A stretch of 64,000 nucleotides of DNA. Source: Cryptomeria japonica (taxonomy: Eukaryota > Streptophyta > Pinopsida > Cupressales > Cupressaceae). Made by a program: the position numbers and the translations under genes. Position 1 is the first letter of the stretch; the number at the start of each line of letters is the position of its first letter. The notes beneath the pieces are model-generated. The model had not been told where the DNA came from. It was given only the letters and a program-made list of their open reading frames with translations, and searched no databases. Of the stretch, positions 12,243-23,193 are shown in pieces. Location: NCBI RefSeq assembly GCF_030272615.1, contig NC_081414.1:809571069-809635068 (forward strand), read 5' to 3'.

Positions 12243-12295
12243 TGAGGTTATTGCAGTCTTCCAATTCTTCTAATTCTGCATTGTAATCTTTAAAG

Positions 12296-13018
12296 TAAAA
12301 AACGTTGATGAGAGAGCACAGGCAATTTGAGCAACTAGCGGGCAACAAAATCAACCTTAAGCCAGAAACCAGAGCCATGGCAAAAGTAGCGCCAAGGAAG
12401 TGAAACAAACGAACTATTGATTCCAATATCAGTGGCAGGTTTGGCCTTACCTCTCAATAGCCCACACCCTGTTTTCTGAGAGCAATTGTCCAGGTCACAG
12501 AGGGCCATAATGAGCATTAACAGCTGCTGTCAAGGCTAGAAACACCCTCATCCGTTGTGAACACATTAGCCCATTTGTCCTTTAATGTAACCGCCGATTC
12601 TTTCAAAGACAGAAGATGTTGTAACGGATGAATAATTTTTGGTTTCCACTATCCATCAATTGTTTTTCAGCTGTTCGTGTCGTCTTTTTGGGTGGCGACT
12701 GTTAGATTTGGCAGTTTCTATTTTTGGTTTGTTTTCTCCTCAATGAGGAGTTTTTGGCTTTTGTTGGCAGAAGAGGTTTGAGGAATTTGGGGGAAGTTTT
12801 TTCTTTGGTTGTGGAGAAGCTACGGAGACTTTTGATGAATAAGAAATAAATCTCTAACTATTTGCTATCTCTCTTTTCCATCGAAGCCTAAACATATGTA
12901 TTCACAGATGATAAATCTAGATTCTGTTTTACTGTGTTGTTTTGATTAGCTTGTTTAACTGTTTGTTTTTTTCAAAAGCAGGGTGTGTATGGGGTCTATA
13001 CACAGGAGCTGATCAGTG
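12296..13018. other. No gene recognised
   Basis: The ORFs here (12106-12517, minus) are short and match nothing I know. T-rich tracts occur at 12700-12850. It may be residual host DNA beside the MATE relic. Confidence 0.4.
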
Positions 13019-13380
13019 TTATCGAGAGACTTGGTAAGGGGGAGAACAGAGGCTCTCTCTAACTGCATCATCCTTGAATAAGGCAGTCCATGTCGCATTG
13101 ATCAGGCCTATTTCAAGTGCACATCGAAGGGCTACCACAGTGGCAAGTAATACCCTTTCAGGCCTCAATGCACCTAGGTCATTGTCCACTCTAATGTATA
13201 TAAAATAGGAGCTCAGTGTCATTGGGACAATGTACATGAGGTTGGTAGTCTGGATGACGATTACAGTTGTTCCTACTGCTGGATCAGGCAAATACTCTGC
13301 CAAGAGAGTCATTATCTCATACCACTACCATTCAAGACAGATGACAAAACAACTGGGCAGAAGATTAGATAGGGCAATCT
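13019..13380 (-). pseudogene. MATE-family transporter relic
   Basis: On the minus strand the frame reads LSNLLPSCFVICLEW, a stop, then WYEIMTLLAEYLPDP, IQTTNLMYIVPMTLSS and RVDNDLGALRPERVLLAT. In plant MATE (DTX) efflux carriers the corresponding stretch is a CLEWWWYEI motif, an IQTT helix and a RVxNELGA motif, so about 110 residues of one such membrane antiporter are present. The first tryptophan of the EWWW run has become TAG, the LGA motif has N-D for N-E, and no further exons are recognised on either side. It is the only relic of a host protein gene in the window. Similarity ends near 13055; the last ~12 codons are unrelated. Confidence 0.75.
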
Positions 13381-13385
13381 GTTGA

Positions 13386-15287
13386 AAGGATTACAGAATC
13401 ATGTTGAGTTCACTGATCTATGTAAGCTAAGGTATGAAGATTTAGTTAACTTCAGAAAGCCCCATATGCAGGACAATATTTGCAGGTAGGAAATGATACA
13501 TATATTTTCCAAACCAAAACTAAAACAGAAATTGAATGGATTCTTCAAATAATCAATGCATCCCTGCAATTCCATTTTTTCTAAAGCTGTCTCTCTGTGT
13601 AACAATGTCCAATCAACAAAATCAAATAAAAAAATAGCAACAATTGGCTTTAGAGCGCATGTAGTGGCTTCTGGTAATTGAACAAATCTCAAAAACTAGC
13701 AGATCAATTGAAAGCTCATAGAAAATCATAAAAACTACCTTGATAATTTGAACCTCAATTAACAGGAATAAATATAGCCCTATCTATTGTATGCCGTAGA
13801 AAACAAACCAAGAATGAATCCTGCTTGATAAAGGTTTTTCTCCATATTTGTGCCATTTGTAGCCATTCTCTAACACATTGGCATTAGCCCTAATATTGAA
13901 CACAAGCTTTGGGTTCTCTGCATGCTTTTCTTCCTCTTCACCATCTTGCTCTTGCTCTCATCGTCCAGTGGCAACAAAGTTTAGAGACAATCATATATGT
14001 TAAGAGCGAAGGAACAACAGATGCCTACTCAGTCGTGCAAAATATCAAACCTATATTCGAAAAGCAATTACCTAAACGACATATTTTAGGACAAAATGCA
14101 AATTAATAGAAACGAAACTAATGTGAAACATTATATGACTATATTATTATTCTTTTTAAAATAAACTTGATTTTATAAAAATCAAGAATTATTTATTAAA
14201 TTTAATATATTATATAAATTATTTATGGATACTATGATTGGTTTGAAAAAATTGATGTTATAAGAACACAAATTTTTAGGAATGATAGAATTTTTAGGTT
14301 TGAAATATCTATTTTCAATAGATTTTTTTTTTTATTATTATTTACAATATTGTAAATAAAGTGATTTTCTATATAGATATATAATTTTTAATAATTTTTC
14401 ATTTCCCAGAATATAGATAATAAACCAATTATAAAGATTTGATTCACACTATTTAAATTAAATTAAAAAAAAAATTAAATACAAATATTTTTATTAAAAA
14501 TAAACCTAATCATAGAGGGCATGAAATTAGTCACCCTGTTTGGCTACAGTATTCAATAAAAATTAAGTTATTAGCAGCTTATTAGGTTTTCATATGAGGA
14601 GGATGGAGTCTTTCCAGCTGTTTCAGATTACAGTTACATACAATTGCAAAGAATGCCAAATACCATGGAAGAACAGAGCCCACCAGTTTGTTCAAGATCA
14701 TGTAAAATTCTAATCAAATTGTAATGGAGTACTGCTCTACAGAAAATATGTTTGCAGAGAAATTTAACAAATCTTTACTGCAAATAAAATTTAAGGTCAC
14801 AGATTGCAGCTAGAAGGGTTACAGACTGGATCAACTTAGAGCAGTAATTTTGACTGAGCAGTATTAGAGTTGAAGTCTAACTGTTGTAGGAGTATTAGAG
14901 TGATCAGAATCTAATTGAAGTGATTTTCTATCAGTTGTAGGACTGTTACCCCGTGGCAAAAATTACTTCGTTCATATTCTTGCTGGGTTGTCGTGCTAGC
15001 AGGTCTGGACTTCCATAAAAATAAAAATAAATTGTAATTGATATCAAGATATTTATTCTTAAATCAGTTGTATCTTCAAATAATAGAATATTTGCACTAC
15101 CTGAGAAATTTTTTTATTGAGTTGTATTAGTATTTCTACTGCTTTATTGCTTTTCTTTCAATACTGTGGTTATTTGACAACCTTTAGTTGGATATCGACT
15201 AAAACCATTAAGATCTTCAAACTACAATAGGATTTGATATATAAAATAAAAAATGTTGCATCACTCGTTCAGATCAAATCAAGTAAA
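13386..15287. other. AT-rich sequence without recognised genes
   Basis: Short ORFs at 13399-13692 (minus) and 13909-14106 (plus) show no known motif. From 14110 to 14520 the sequence is strongly A/T rich with homopolymer runs. I see no LTR ends here. Confidence 0.5.
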
Positions 15288-15359
15288 GGGGCATTTCGAG
15301 AATCGAACTCGGGACCTCTCGCACCCAAAGCGAGAATCATACCACTAGACCAAATGCCC
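15288..15359 (-). tRNA. tRNA-Pro (anticodon TGG)
   Basis: The minus strand folds into a 72-nt cloverleaf. The acceptor is GGGCATT with AATGCCC, the D arm contains TGGTCTAGTGGTA (A box), the anticodon loop is TTTGGGT with TGG, and the T arm is GAGTTCGATTCTC (B box). It closely matches the nuclear plant tRNA-Pro pattern. One oddity is a C-A mismatch at the outer pair of the T stem (CCGAG facing CTCGA). There is no intron and no encoded CCA. An upstream CAA-type start signal is present on the minus strand (AACAAAG, 15360-15366), while the usual downstream T-run is not obvious. It may be a working gene or a young pseudogene. Confidence 0.9.
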
Positions 15360-18120
15360 TTTGTTTAAAATCTTTGGTATTCCTTTCTGAATATTAACAA
15401 AACAGTAAAAATGGTTTTCAATTTTAAAACCTCAATCATTTGGTCAATAATTGGTTACAAATTGACATAATCGAACACCTTGATTGCAAGATATTAAGAA
15501 AATTGGTTTGCTGAAAAGAAATAAAAAACTTTGAACCATACGCATGTAATCTAGTGATAAGGAAGATTGTTGGTTAAATTGTTCATCATTCTTCAAGTTT
15601 CCATGGAGTTGTATAGTTGTCATTTTATAGGGAAAATAGTTTCATTGCCATTCATGCATAATCTAATACATAGGTTATTTTGGTGAATCAAAAATTCAAA
15701 TGATGGTCATCCTAATAGACATGAGTGTTTTCTATTTCAATTACAGTTTGAATAATGTGTCTTGTCACAGTGAAGTGTTGCATTGATCATTAAGGTGTTC
15801 TTAAGATGATTTGTATCTTATTTTAAAGTTGGTTAGAGTCGCTTTGGTATAAAAAGGTGTTTATTGTGATCAAGGTATTTCCTTCTTGTCATGTGCTAGG
15901 GCCCATTGAACTTGTTGTAGTCCCCCGGACTATTTTGAATGTAATTGTTACTCAAATGTTTAGAGAATTGGGTGTGGCTATATGTATGTATGCTTGGGCA
16001 TGTGTCAATTACTTTATCTAGTGATATTGAGTTCTAGATTGGCTAAGTGGTGGATGCCATAGTTTTCCTAGATTAGCTAATTGGTGGATTCCATAGTTTT
16101 CTTGGATTGGTTCTTGAAATTAGCAACAAAATTGCTTAGATGGTAGAAGCCATGTACCAATTAAATGTGTTAAAAACCTTTGAATGGTCACACATCTCAA
16201 CACCACCAATAAGAAGTTGAATACCTCATTGTAATGGTGGATACAAGGAAATGTAGGAATGATACTTGGGTTGGCCTCCAAGCAAAGTACTTTTCAATTT
16301 AATTATAAAAATGGTAATACTTGTTCCTACATTCTATGAATCAACAAATAACTCTAGTTATAATAGATTGAACGGATATTATCCTTAAATTCATAAATCT
16401 AACTACAATAATGTTTAATTGTTTTAATGACCTTTGTGATCTTTATTTACCCAATATTTCTATGTCTATTAGGAGAAATGGGTAAGATATGAATTGGATA
16501 CTTTTGCATTAGTTGCATGCTTATCAAATATTAGCGAAGATTAAATTCCATATACCAAATCTATATTTTCTTACAATCCTTAATCACAAAGTTACATTAA
16601 GAATCTTTAGTTCTGGTACTTGATTTATAGCATGGGAGATTCATTTCATCGTGTCCAAAGACTTACAAGTTGTGGCTAACAATTTTTATTTAGTTGATTT
16701 TAAATGGAATATTATCACAAGCGTACATGTTTCTACTCAATGAGGACAAGAGAAATAGTTTTTTTTTTAAGAATCTAGAATGATGAACTTCAAGAGATGT
16801 ATTTATTCTTAATAATTTATTCAGATGGCTTCTTCCTTGGAACTTTTAAGATCCGATCCCACTTTTAGGTTCCTTTTTTTCTCATTCTAATTCTATCCAA
16901 CTATAAAATTTGTCGATTTCCTTGGCAACATTCAACCTCTTATTTCATGCCGAATGAGGATTGTTTATTTTGCAATTAATCTAAATATTTCATTTTCCAT
17001 TTTGTTGGGTTCTCTCCACTCCCAACACCCTTTCTCTTTTTCCTCCATCTTAGAGCTTAGTAACTAATCTATGAACCACTCTTATCCTTCTTCTACCACC
17101 ATCTCTCTTATGTTGCATCATGATTGAAAGTTAAACCAATTAAACTTCAAAGATAAATGAGTATTGTCTATTGATACACTACAAAAGACTAACTTTTGAA
17201 CATTAGATTTCTTACTAATTGCATCAATAGAGTAACTGCATGAGCAATCCCTAACCAATCTCAAAATTAAAACTAAAATTTCATTCTTAATGGTACATTA
17301 GGTCTTTAGTTTTAAATAATGGTTTGATACCATATAGGACAACCAAATGGAATTGGAAAAAAGAAGATTATTTATTTGATTGAAATTCCTAAGATTTTTC
17401 CCACGTTATATAAAAGAATACATTCTTACAATATTACTAAATCCTTATGAAAAGTCATTTTAAAATTCCCTTACATTGACATACTTGGCTACTTGAATTT
17501 GATAATAATATTGACCCTAGGAATTCATGTTTGTCTAAAAAGATTCGGTTTTTTATCTTAACATAGGCTAACATTTAAGAATCGGGCCTTAAGATGAGAT
17601 TTAATATGGACCAAGACATCAAATTTGTATATATATTAGTATGGGAATATTGGCCAACTCCAATTGGTATATTCTCACATTCATGAAATCTCAAAGAAAT
17701 TTGATGTAATTAAATTTTAGTTTTAAAATTTGAGTAGAAATTTTGGTGTAGACAAGATAGTAGCCTTGGTAAGTGAGGGTTTCTTCTCACTTCATTTATA
17801 CAAGGATGCCCAAAAATATATTAAGGAGTGTACAGGATATGTAAAGTAGCAAAAAGTGTTAGCTAGGATACCAAATTGTAATAGGTGAAAAATTAGGGTT
17901 CTCACCATAGAAGGAAGAAACTACTAATTTTGTGACTTAGAAACCATTACATTCAAAAGAAAATTCCAATTTAATAGATCTAGTCACAAACCAACAAGGG
18001 TTAGGAATGAGAATTCTGATTGATTGGGGGGTTGATGATGTGAATTAATAAACCCTCTTTTGTGAGTTGAATTATTGAAATTAGGGTAAAAGTTCTAAAA
18101 ATTGAAGTATAAATGCATAA
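15360..18120. other. AT-rich intergenic sequence, no recognised gene
   Basis: No ORF of useful length, LTR end or RNA gene is visible. The only structured piece is the short tandem repeat at 16035-16102. Confidence 0.55.
16035..16102 (+). repeat. 34-bp tandem repeat, two copies plus a fragment
   Basis: Units beginning TAGATTGGCTAAGTGGTGGA start at 16035 and 16069; a partial third copy (TGGATTGG) follows. Each ends in CCATAGTTTTC. Confidence 0.75.
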
Positions 18121-18129
18121 ACAGTAAGG

Positions 18130-18990
18130 TACAGTCACGGGATTGAGCCATGACCTTGGATCTGAGCAATGCAAGCAAATTCGAATATGTTCCTAGGAAG
18201 ACCTCCTAAAATGTTAGGACCGTGGTGCCCGTCACCTTGGTCCTCTGAACTTTTCGCACTCCAATGGAGTATTGATTCGTCACTGTAAATAATTCATATT
18301 CTGAAGATCGCAACTATGTACATGTTTCCTAAACACAGAAAGAAGGGGAAATAAGGGTTTTCCTAAGTCAAACCCTGGTTTAGCAATTAACCTTGAATGA
18401 AATATTGCAAATACTGAAATAAATGATGGAAAGATATGCCTCATATCTGTAATGACTGATAATGATGCTTTGTTTCTTGAATGTAACCACATATGTTGTA
18501 TGAAATGGTATGAATATGACAAAACCCTAATCACACACACATGCTTGCATATGAACGATGTAATGTTGCTTCACAATAGATGAATGAAGAATATGAAACC
18601 TTGAAGACCTATAGAGATGCTTGAATGGATGCTTTATGATTCTCTTATCATCCTCCTTTATGACCAAATGAGAGGCATGAACCTCCTTATGTACTTGCTT
18701 GTTGAAAAACACTTTTTTTAACAGAGGTTGACATGGAGATCACAATCTCGCTAGCTCATTGTGGTCATTAAGAGGTGCTCGATTGGGGTCCTAATTGAGA
18801 AGACCAACACACCACATCCTGGTCCCAATGAGGACCATCGTGTCATGCCTTGGTCCCAATGAGGACCATGGTGCCACACCTTGGTCCTACCCCATTTTAG
18901 GGCCAAAATGAAGGGGCTATGTGATGTGAAAACTTGAAATGAGGCTAGATTTGAATGGTATGAGTAGAATTAGGTTCTAGTCCCGCTCTG
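18130..18990. other. LTR-like, GGACC-rich stretch
   Basis: This stretch has the make-up of plant LTR or UTR sequence: no coding, several GGACC boxes (GGACCGTGGTGCCCG at 18218) and the hairpin repeats at 18821-18890. I could not find a matching partner LTR in the window, so the element it belongs to is unknown. Confidence 0.4.
18821..18891. repeat. 31-bp tandem hairpin repeat
   Basis: GGTCCCAATGAGGACC occurs at 18821 and 18852, each folding as GGTCC/GGACC around a 6-nt loop. A third partial unit (GGTCCTACC) starts at 18883. The second copy continues as ATGGTGCC. Confidence 0.8.
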
Positions 18991-19010
18991 GGACATGAAC
19001 AGTGAGAGGA

Positions 19011-20190
19011 GGGCTAAAATGTGGACCAAATTGTAAGGGAGTACAATTTAGTACACCACACAAATTATATCAACCTCCTCTAATCTCAAAAAGATCATGG
19101 GAGGATGTTAGCATGGACTTTGTCTTAGGATTGTCAATGATCCAGAGGGGACATTATTCCATATTTGTGGTGGTGGATCACTTCTCTAGGATGACACAAT
19201 TCATTCCTTGTAAAAAGACTCATGATACGGTCCATATTGTTGACTAGTTCTTTCGAGAGGTGGTGAGGTTGCACAAGATAACAAAGAGCATTGCTTCAAA
19301 CCGATATACTAAGTTTACTAGATAGTTTTGGAGGACACTGTGGAAGAAAATGCAAACATGACTAAAATTTTGCTCAACATTTCAGCCACAAACTATTGGG
19401 TAGATTGAGGCAGTAAACAATAGCTTTGGTAATTTTCTTATATGCTTGGTAGGAGACAAAACTAGGAATTAAGACTTGATATTGCCACAAGTAGAGTTTG
19501 CTTTCAACCATTTAGTAAATTAGAGCACCAAAAGAACACCATTTGAGATTGTTATTGGATTGCACCTTAAAGGAGTTACCCAACTCCAAAATAATAGTCT
19601 ATGAGATAAGAAGAATGTAGAGACATAAGATTTTATAGAACACGTGAAGAAATTCCACAAAGAGGTCAGGCAACACCTAGAGACCATGAATAACTAGTAT
19701 CAGGAGCAAGTAGACACCAAGCAAAGACAAAAGGCATTTTAATTGGGAGACGAAGTCATGGTGTATCTCTAGAAGGAGATATTTTTAGTAGGCACAGACA
19801 ATAAGGTTAAGATGAAAAAGTTTGGGCCTTATCATCTAGAAGTTTGATTATGAAAATGCCTATGAAGTAGAGTTACTAGAGGGTGTGTAGATTTTTCCAA
19901 TCTTCAATATTGTGGATCTTTGCTAGTTCCATGGAGTGCAAGAGGATGACATATATGCCTTAAACCTTAACAATAAATACCACAAGTACCACTAGAGTAG
20001 ATTAAATAGATCCCCAACAGCCAAATCAACCACAACACCCAAAATAAGGAGTATAAGGTATATATGGCCAAATGGAAGAAAAATCTAGTGAAATATGTAA
20101 CTTGGGTTTTAGAGGATGAATTGAAGTAGTTTGGATCACACTTAGTAATGTGTGAGACACACTTTTCAAATAGCCCTAGTCTTATGATGT
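19011..20190 (+). pseudogene. Ty3/gypsy chromovirus integrase relic
   Basis: The frame at 19002-19247 has [19 protein letters not shown] and [19 protein letters not shown], typical of the integrase core that inserts the cDNA. Downstream the same protein can be followed through many stops: FFREVVRLHKITKSI, LPQVEFAFNHLVN, STKRTPFEIV, KKFGPYHLE, then a chromodomain-like tail (NMxLGF..) near 20090. The reverse transcriptase half is absent; homology starts abruptly at about 19011. It is a 5'-truncated, long-dead copy of an element whose chromodomain would have steered insertion into heterochromatin. Confidence 0.8.
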
Positions 20191-20192
20191 AG

Positions 20193-20698
20193 GGGCATGT
20201 ATTAGAGGATCTCAAGTCAGACCTAATGTTGGAAGCATGTAAATCCTTTTCAAAACATTGTAGAGCTTGTGGAGTATGTCATATGGTGGATATAGGGTAC
20301 AAAGTAACACTCAGATAGGTCAGCGACTATCCACATCAAGATTTAGGCCTTTTTAAAAGCACTCACAACAAGTGCACATGTTACACTAACTATGGGGCCT
20401 AGAAGAACTTGATATATAAACACTTCAAGAAGAATAGGAGAGGATATGATAGCTAGGGAGTAGTTAGGGGGTAATGGGTAGGAGAAGATTGATCTAGAAG
20501 ACTCTTTTTTATTATTATAATCTTTTAATAAGCCCTTGGTAGCCTGTGCATCCATATGTGGGGTCAATAAGCTAGATATAAGGAATTTGTGAATATTCTA
20601 TTTTTAGTAATAAAAGTTTTTGTTATTGTTGCATTCAAGTTTGTGTTGTGTTTTTGTGTATGTTTGGCTGCAAGGTTGGACAATCCATTCCAAACCAT
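20193..20698 (+). repeat. Probable 3' LTR of the chromovirus relic
   Basis: After the integrase tail, GATGTAGGGGCA (polypurine-like) precedes TGTATTAGAGGATC. A TATA-like GATATATAAAC lies near 20411. The right end is approximate: by about 20699 the minus-strand gypsy relic begins. No 5' partner LTR is in the window, so this is inferred from position. Confidence 0.45.
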
Positions 20699-20865
20699 CT
20701 AATCTTGAATGCATAATTCTTAGATAATGTATTTACCACAATATTTTTCTTTCCTCTCTTCTATATGATCTCAAATTCATACCCCCAACTTATTAGTGAC
20801 CCATTTTTGTTGTTCTTCTAAATATAATCTCTATTCTAAAAAATATTTTAGGCTATCATGATCTT
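20699..20865 (-). pseudogene. Minus-strand Ty3/gypsy pol relic (host element E), RNase H piece 3
   Basis: On the minus strand the text follows the gypsy RNase H tail: RSxxKIFxRIEIIFRRTTK in one frame and a KWVTxxLGYEFEIIY-like segment, ending near a VNTLSK (for VADALSR) motif. It continues directly from the piece at 27471-27720, from which it is separated by element A with the duplicated target GATCT. Confidence 0.7.
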
Positions 20866-21788
20866 GTTGGCATTATACACTCAGATGAGAATGGTAGATT
20901 TTGTCATTGATGGCAACAAAGTGGCAAAAAGGTTCAACAAGGTTTCATGGGTTCAACTAGCAACAGACTTCACCTACCGGCACCGGCAAATACTACAAGT
21001 CTTATTCACATCGACATCCAGTTTACACCAGCAATAGATCATACCGACATCCAAAGCCGACTTGGCAATAATATTGTTTATGTAATGTAAATTATAATTG
21101 TATGGCCGATATGATGTATTGTAAAGACTCATATATGTATGAGATCTTATAGGTCATTTGAAATGAAGTAGGTAATGAAATGTGTGTATGTAAGCAGTAT
21201 ATGTGATAAGATAGGGATATGATATCAGATAATTATATATGCACTTTGATGTGTTTATCTTGAGAGCGAATAAGAAGCAGAGAAGAGTGTAGACTATTCT
21301 ATGTAAGTAGAATCATTTACCAACAAGGTTTTTGGTAGAGGTATTAGACAAATCTTAAACCGGTATTGAATCCAACATTGCAGATGCTATTTTGAAGCAG
21401 TACATTGTTATTGGATTAAAACATCCAATTGTGTAGTCAGTGGGACTCCACTTTTGTTGTTGAGCAGTGAGCTCTAGGTAGTTGGCCTTCCTGCATGTGC
21501 ATGCCCCTATTGTACTAAGTAATATTTATTCATATTGGCTAGTGAGTAAATATTGTGGGTGACAAATCTCACTGAGGTCTTTCCCTCACCAGGTTTCCTC
21601 GCTAAAATATCTATGTTATGGTGTGCATTGATACTTATTCTTTTGTTTCTCTTTACTACATCATTATTTGCTTACTGGTACATTAATTTCAATTACAGTA
21701 TTGCAAATAAGTTTAAATCTTTCATCTATCGGTCAAACACTGATTCACCCCCCTCTCAATGTCTTTGGGATTAACCAAGTATCTAACA
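20866..21788 (+). repeat. 5' LTR of element A
   Basis: 923 bp, TGTTGG...CTAACA. The last 60 bp contain ACTGATTCACCCCCCTCTCA, a C-rich block that recurs in B, C and D. Confidence 0.9.
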
Positions 21789-21803
21789 ATTTGTATTAGA
21801 GCT
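21789..21803 (+). other. Primer binding site of element A
   Basis: ATTTGTATTAGAGCT directly follows the LTR and is a decayed form of TTGGTATCAGAGC, the site for initiator tRNA-Met used by many copia elements. Confidence 0.7.
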
Positions 21804-21814
21804 TGGTCCTCTAT

Positions 21815-22889
21815 TTCCAGAAGCCTAATAGCTTGAGGAAGATTCTGAAACCGGTACTGAAGGAAAGTTTGAGACAACGATTGGAAGCGGATCTTGAAGA
21901 TTTTGATGCAGAAAAATTGAAGAATATCAAACTGGAAGATGAACTCAGATCTGCTTAGGAATTCATCAAAGCACTTCAAGAAAACCTGGTCATAGCACAA
22001 AATAAGAGAAAATAATTACATGTGCAATTGCAAAAATAATATGATGAAGTAAAAGGAACTCTCAGAGATATTGTGGAGAAACTGAGACAACAGAATAGTA
22101 ACATGAAGAATGAGATGCAAGATTTAACCATGAGACTATGTAAGGATATTGAAGATAGAAATAAGAATGAGGAAGATTTGGTTAGACGACTTAATGAAAG
22201 ATCAGATGAATCTCTAAGGCTTAGTTATGAAAATGATATTCTTAAAACAAAGTTGATTTAGATGCAACATGACAAAGAGGAACTTATGAGACAAGTTAGC
22301 ACTCTGGAAGGTGAGTTGGTCGCTGCAAATGAATACAAGGACAAATTCAAAAGAGTTCAGCCAAGCTTGATGATATGTTGAAAAGTCAAAAACTTGATGG
22401 AGAAACAGTTGGACTTGGATTTGAACATGGAGAAAGTTTTGGAACTGCAAACAATCATGATCACATAAAATCGGTAAGGCAACCCAATGCTTATAAATTC
22501 AATGACAAATGTGTTAATTGCAACAAATTTGGTCATAGAGCAAATCAGTGTAAATATAAGAATAATCAAAATACACACTTATGCACCGGTCAATGTTCTA
22601 AATGAAATAAACATGGTCATAACTCAAACAATTGCAGAATGAATGTGAAATGCTATGCTTGTGGTAGATTTAGACATCTATCTAATCAATGTAGAACTCA
22701 AACTGGGCAAGGTTATGGAACAAGATTGGGCATATTGCAAGATTTTACAGAATCAAGAATGTACCGACAAATAACAGAGGATCTAATGACAAAGGCAAGG
22801 AAAAAGTGAATGAAATTAAGCAAGAATTCTCTAAACAATGGGTTAAGAAGAGAGATCCTGCACTGATAGGATATTCTTCATCTAACTAA
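21815..22889 (+). pseudogene. ORF1 of element A: coiled coil plus CCHC zinc knuckles
   Basis: The product looks like a nucleic-acid-binding, gag-like protein. The first ~230 residues are heptad-rich (for example MEKLRQQNSNMKNEMQ at 22073 and the segment to 22258), predicting a long coiled coil. CCHC knuckles follow: CVNCNKFGHRANQC (about 22511), a second with its second Cys turned into a stop (CSKxNKHGHNSNNC), and CYACGRFRHLSNQC (about 22652). A lysine-rich tail ends near 22889. No capsid (UBN2/retrotransposon gag) domain is seen. Several stops and at least one frameshift disable it. The same layout occurs in B, C and D. Confidence 0.8.
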
Positions 22890-23193
22890 GGAATAATCCT
22901 TAGAGGTAAGGCAAATAATTGAAGATCATGCATTTTACCCTTAGATGGTGGTAAGAAGTCATAATTCTTCTTTATCGGCACATATGTTGAGTATTCACTT
23001 AACCGGCGAAGCATTTAATGTGATTGTTAAGTTAACTCTTTGGTTATAAAGCATTGAAATCTCTCATTTCGACTTACCAAGCATTCAAGTATTCAAAGAC
23101 CGCATAAGTTGAGCACCGACATTCAAGAAGCAAAGCAGCAAAGATTTTTCAGGGCATCCAAGGTTTTCACTTAAAAGGTATTTATTTTACGAC

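Larger units (their letters stand above)
9107..12295 (-). mobile_element. Rearranged, non-autonomous minus-strand LTR element
   Basis: Two related terminal segments, 9107-9290 and 12065-12242, share TGATGCA(G/A)ACAC, CCTATTCAATAGACTTAT and AATCCTTATATTTAC. Beside the right one, 12049-12064 reads TGCTCTGATACTAAAC, the reverse of a TTAGTATCAGAGCA priming site of the tRNA-Met type. The element is therefore on the minus strand with its 5' LTR on the right. The interior has only short lysine-rich, coiled-coil-like ORFs (9599-9814, 10764-10961) and no RT or integrase. The right LTR runs directly into a copy of an interior segment (12249-12292 resembles 10313-10357), so the locus was rearranged. No target duplication was found. 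Confidence 0.55.

Noticed and set aside
13909-14106. 65-codon ORF starting MGSLHAFLPLHH
   Set aside because: Hydrophobic start looks like a signal peptide but nothing follows that supports a gene, and the flanks are AT-rich non-coding.
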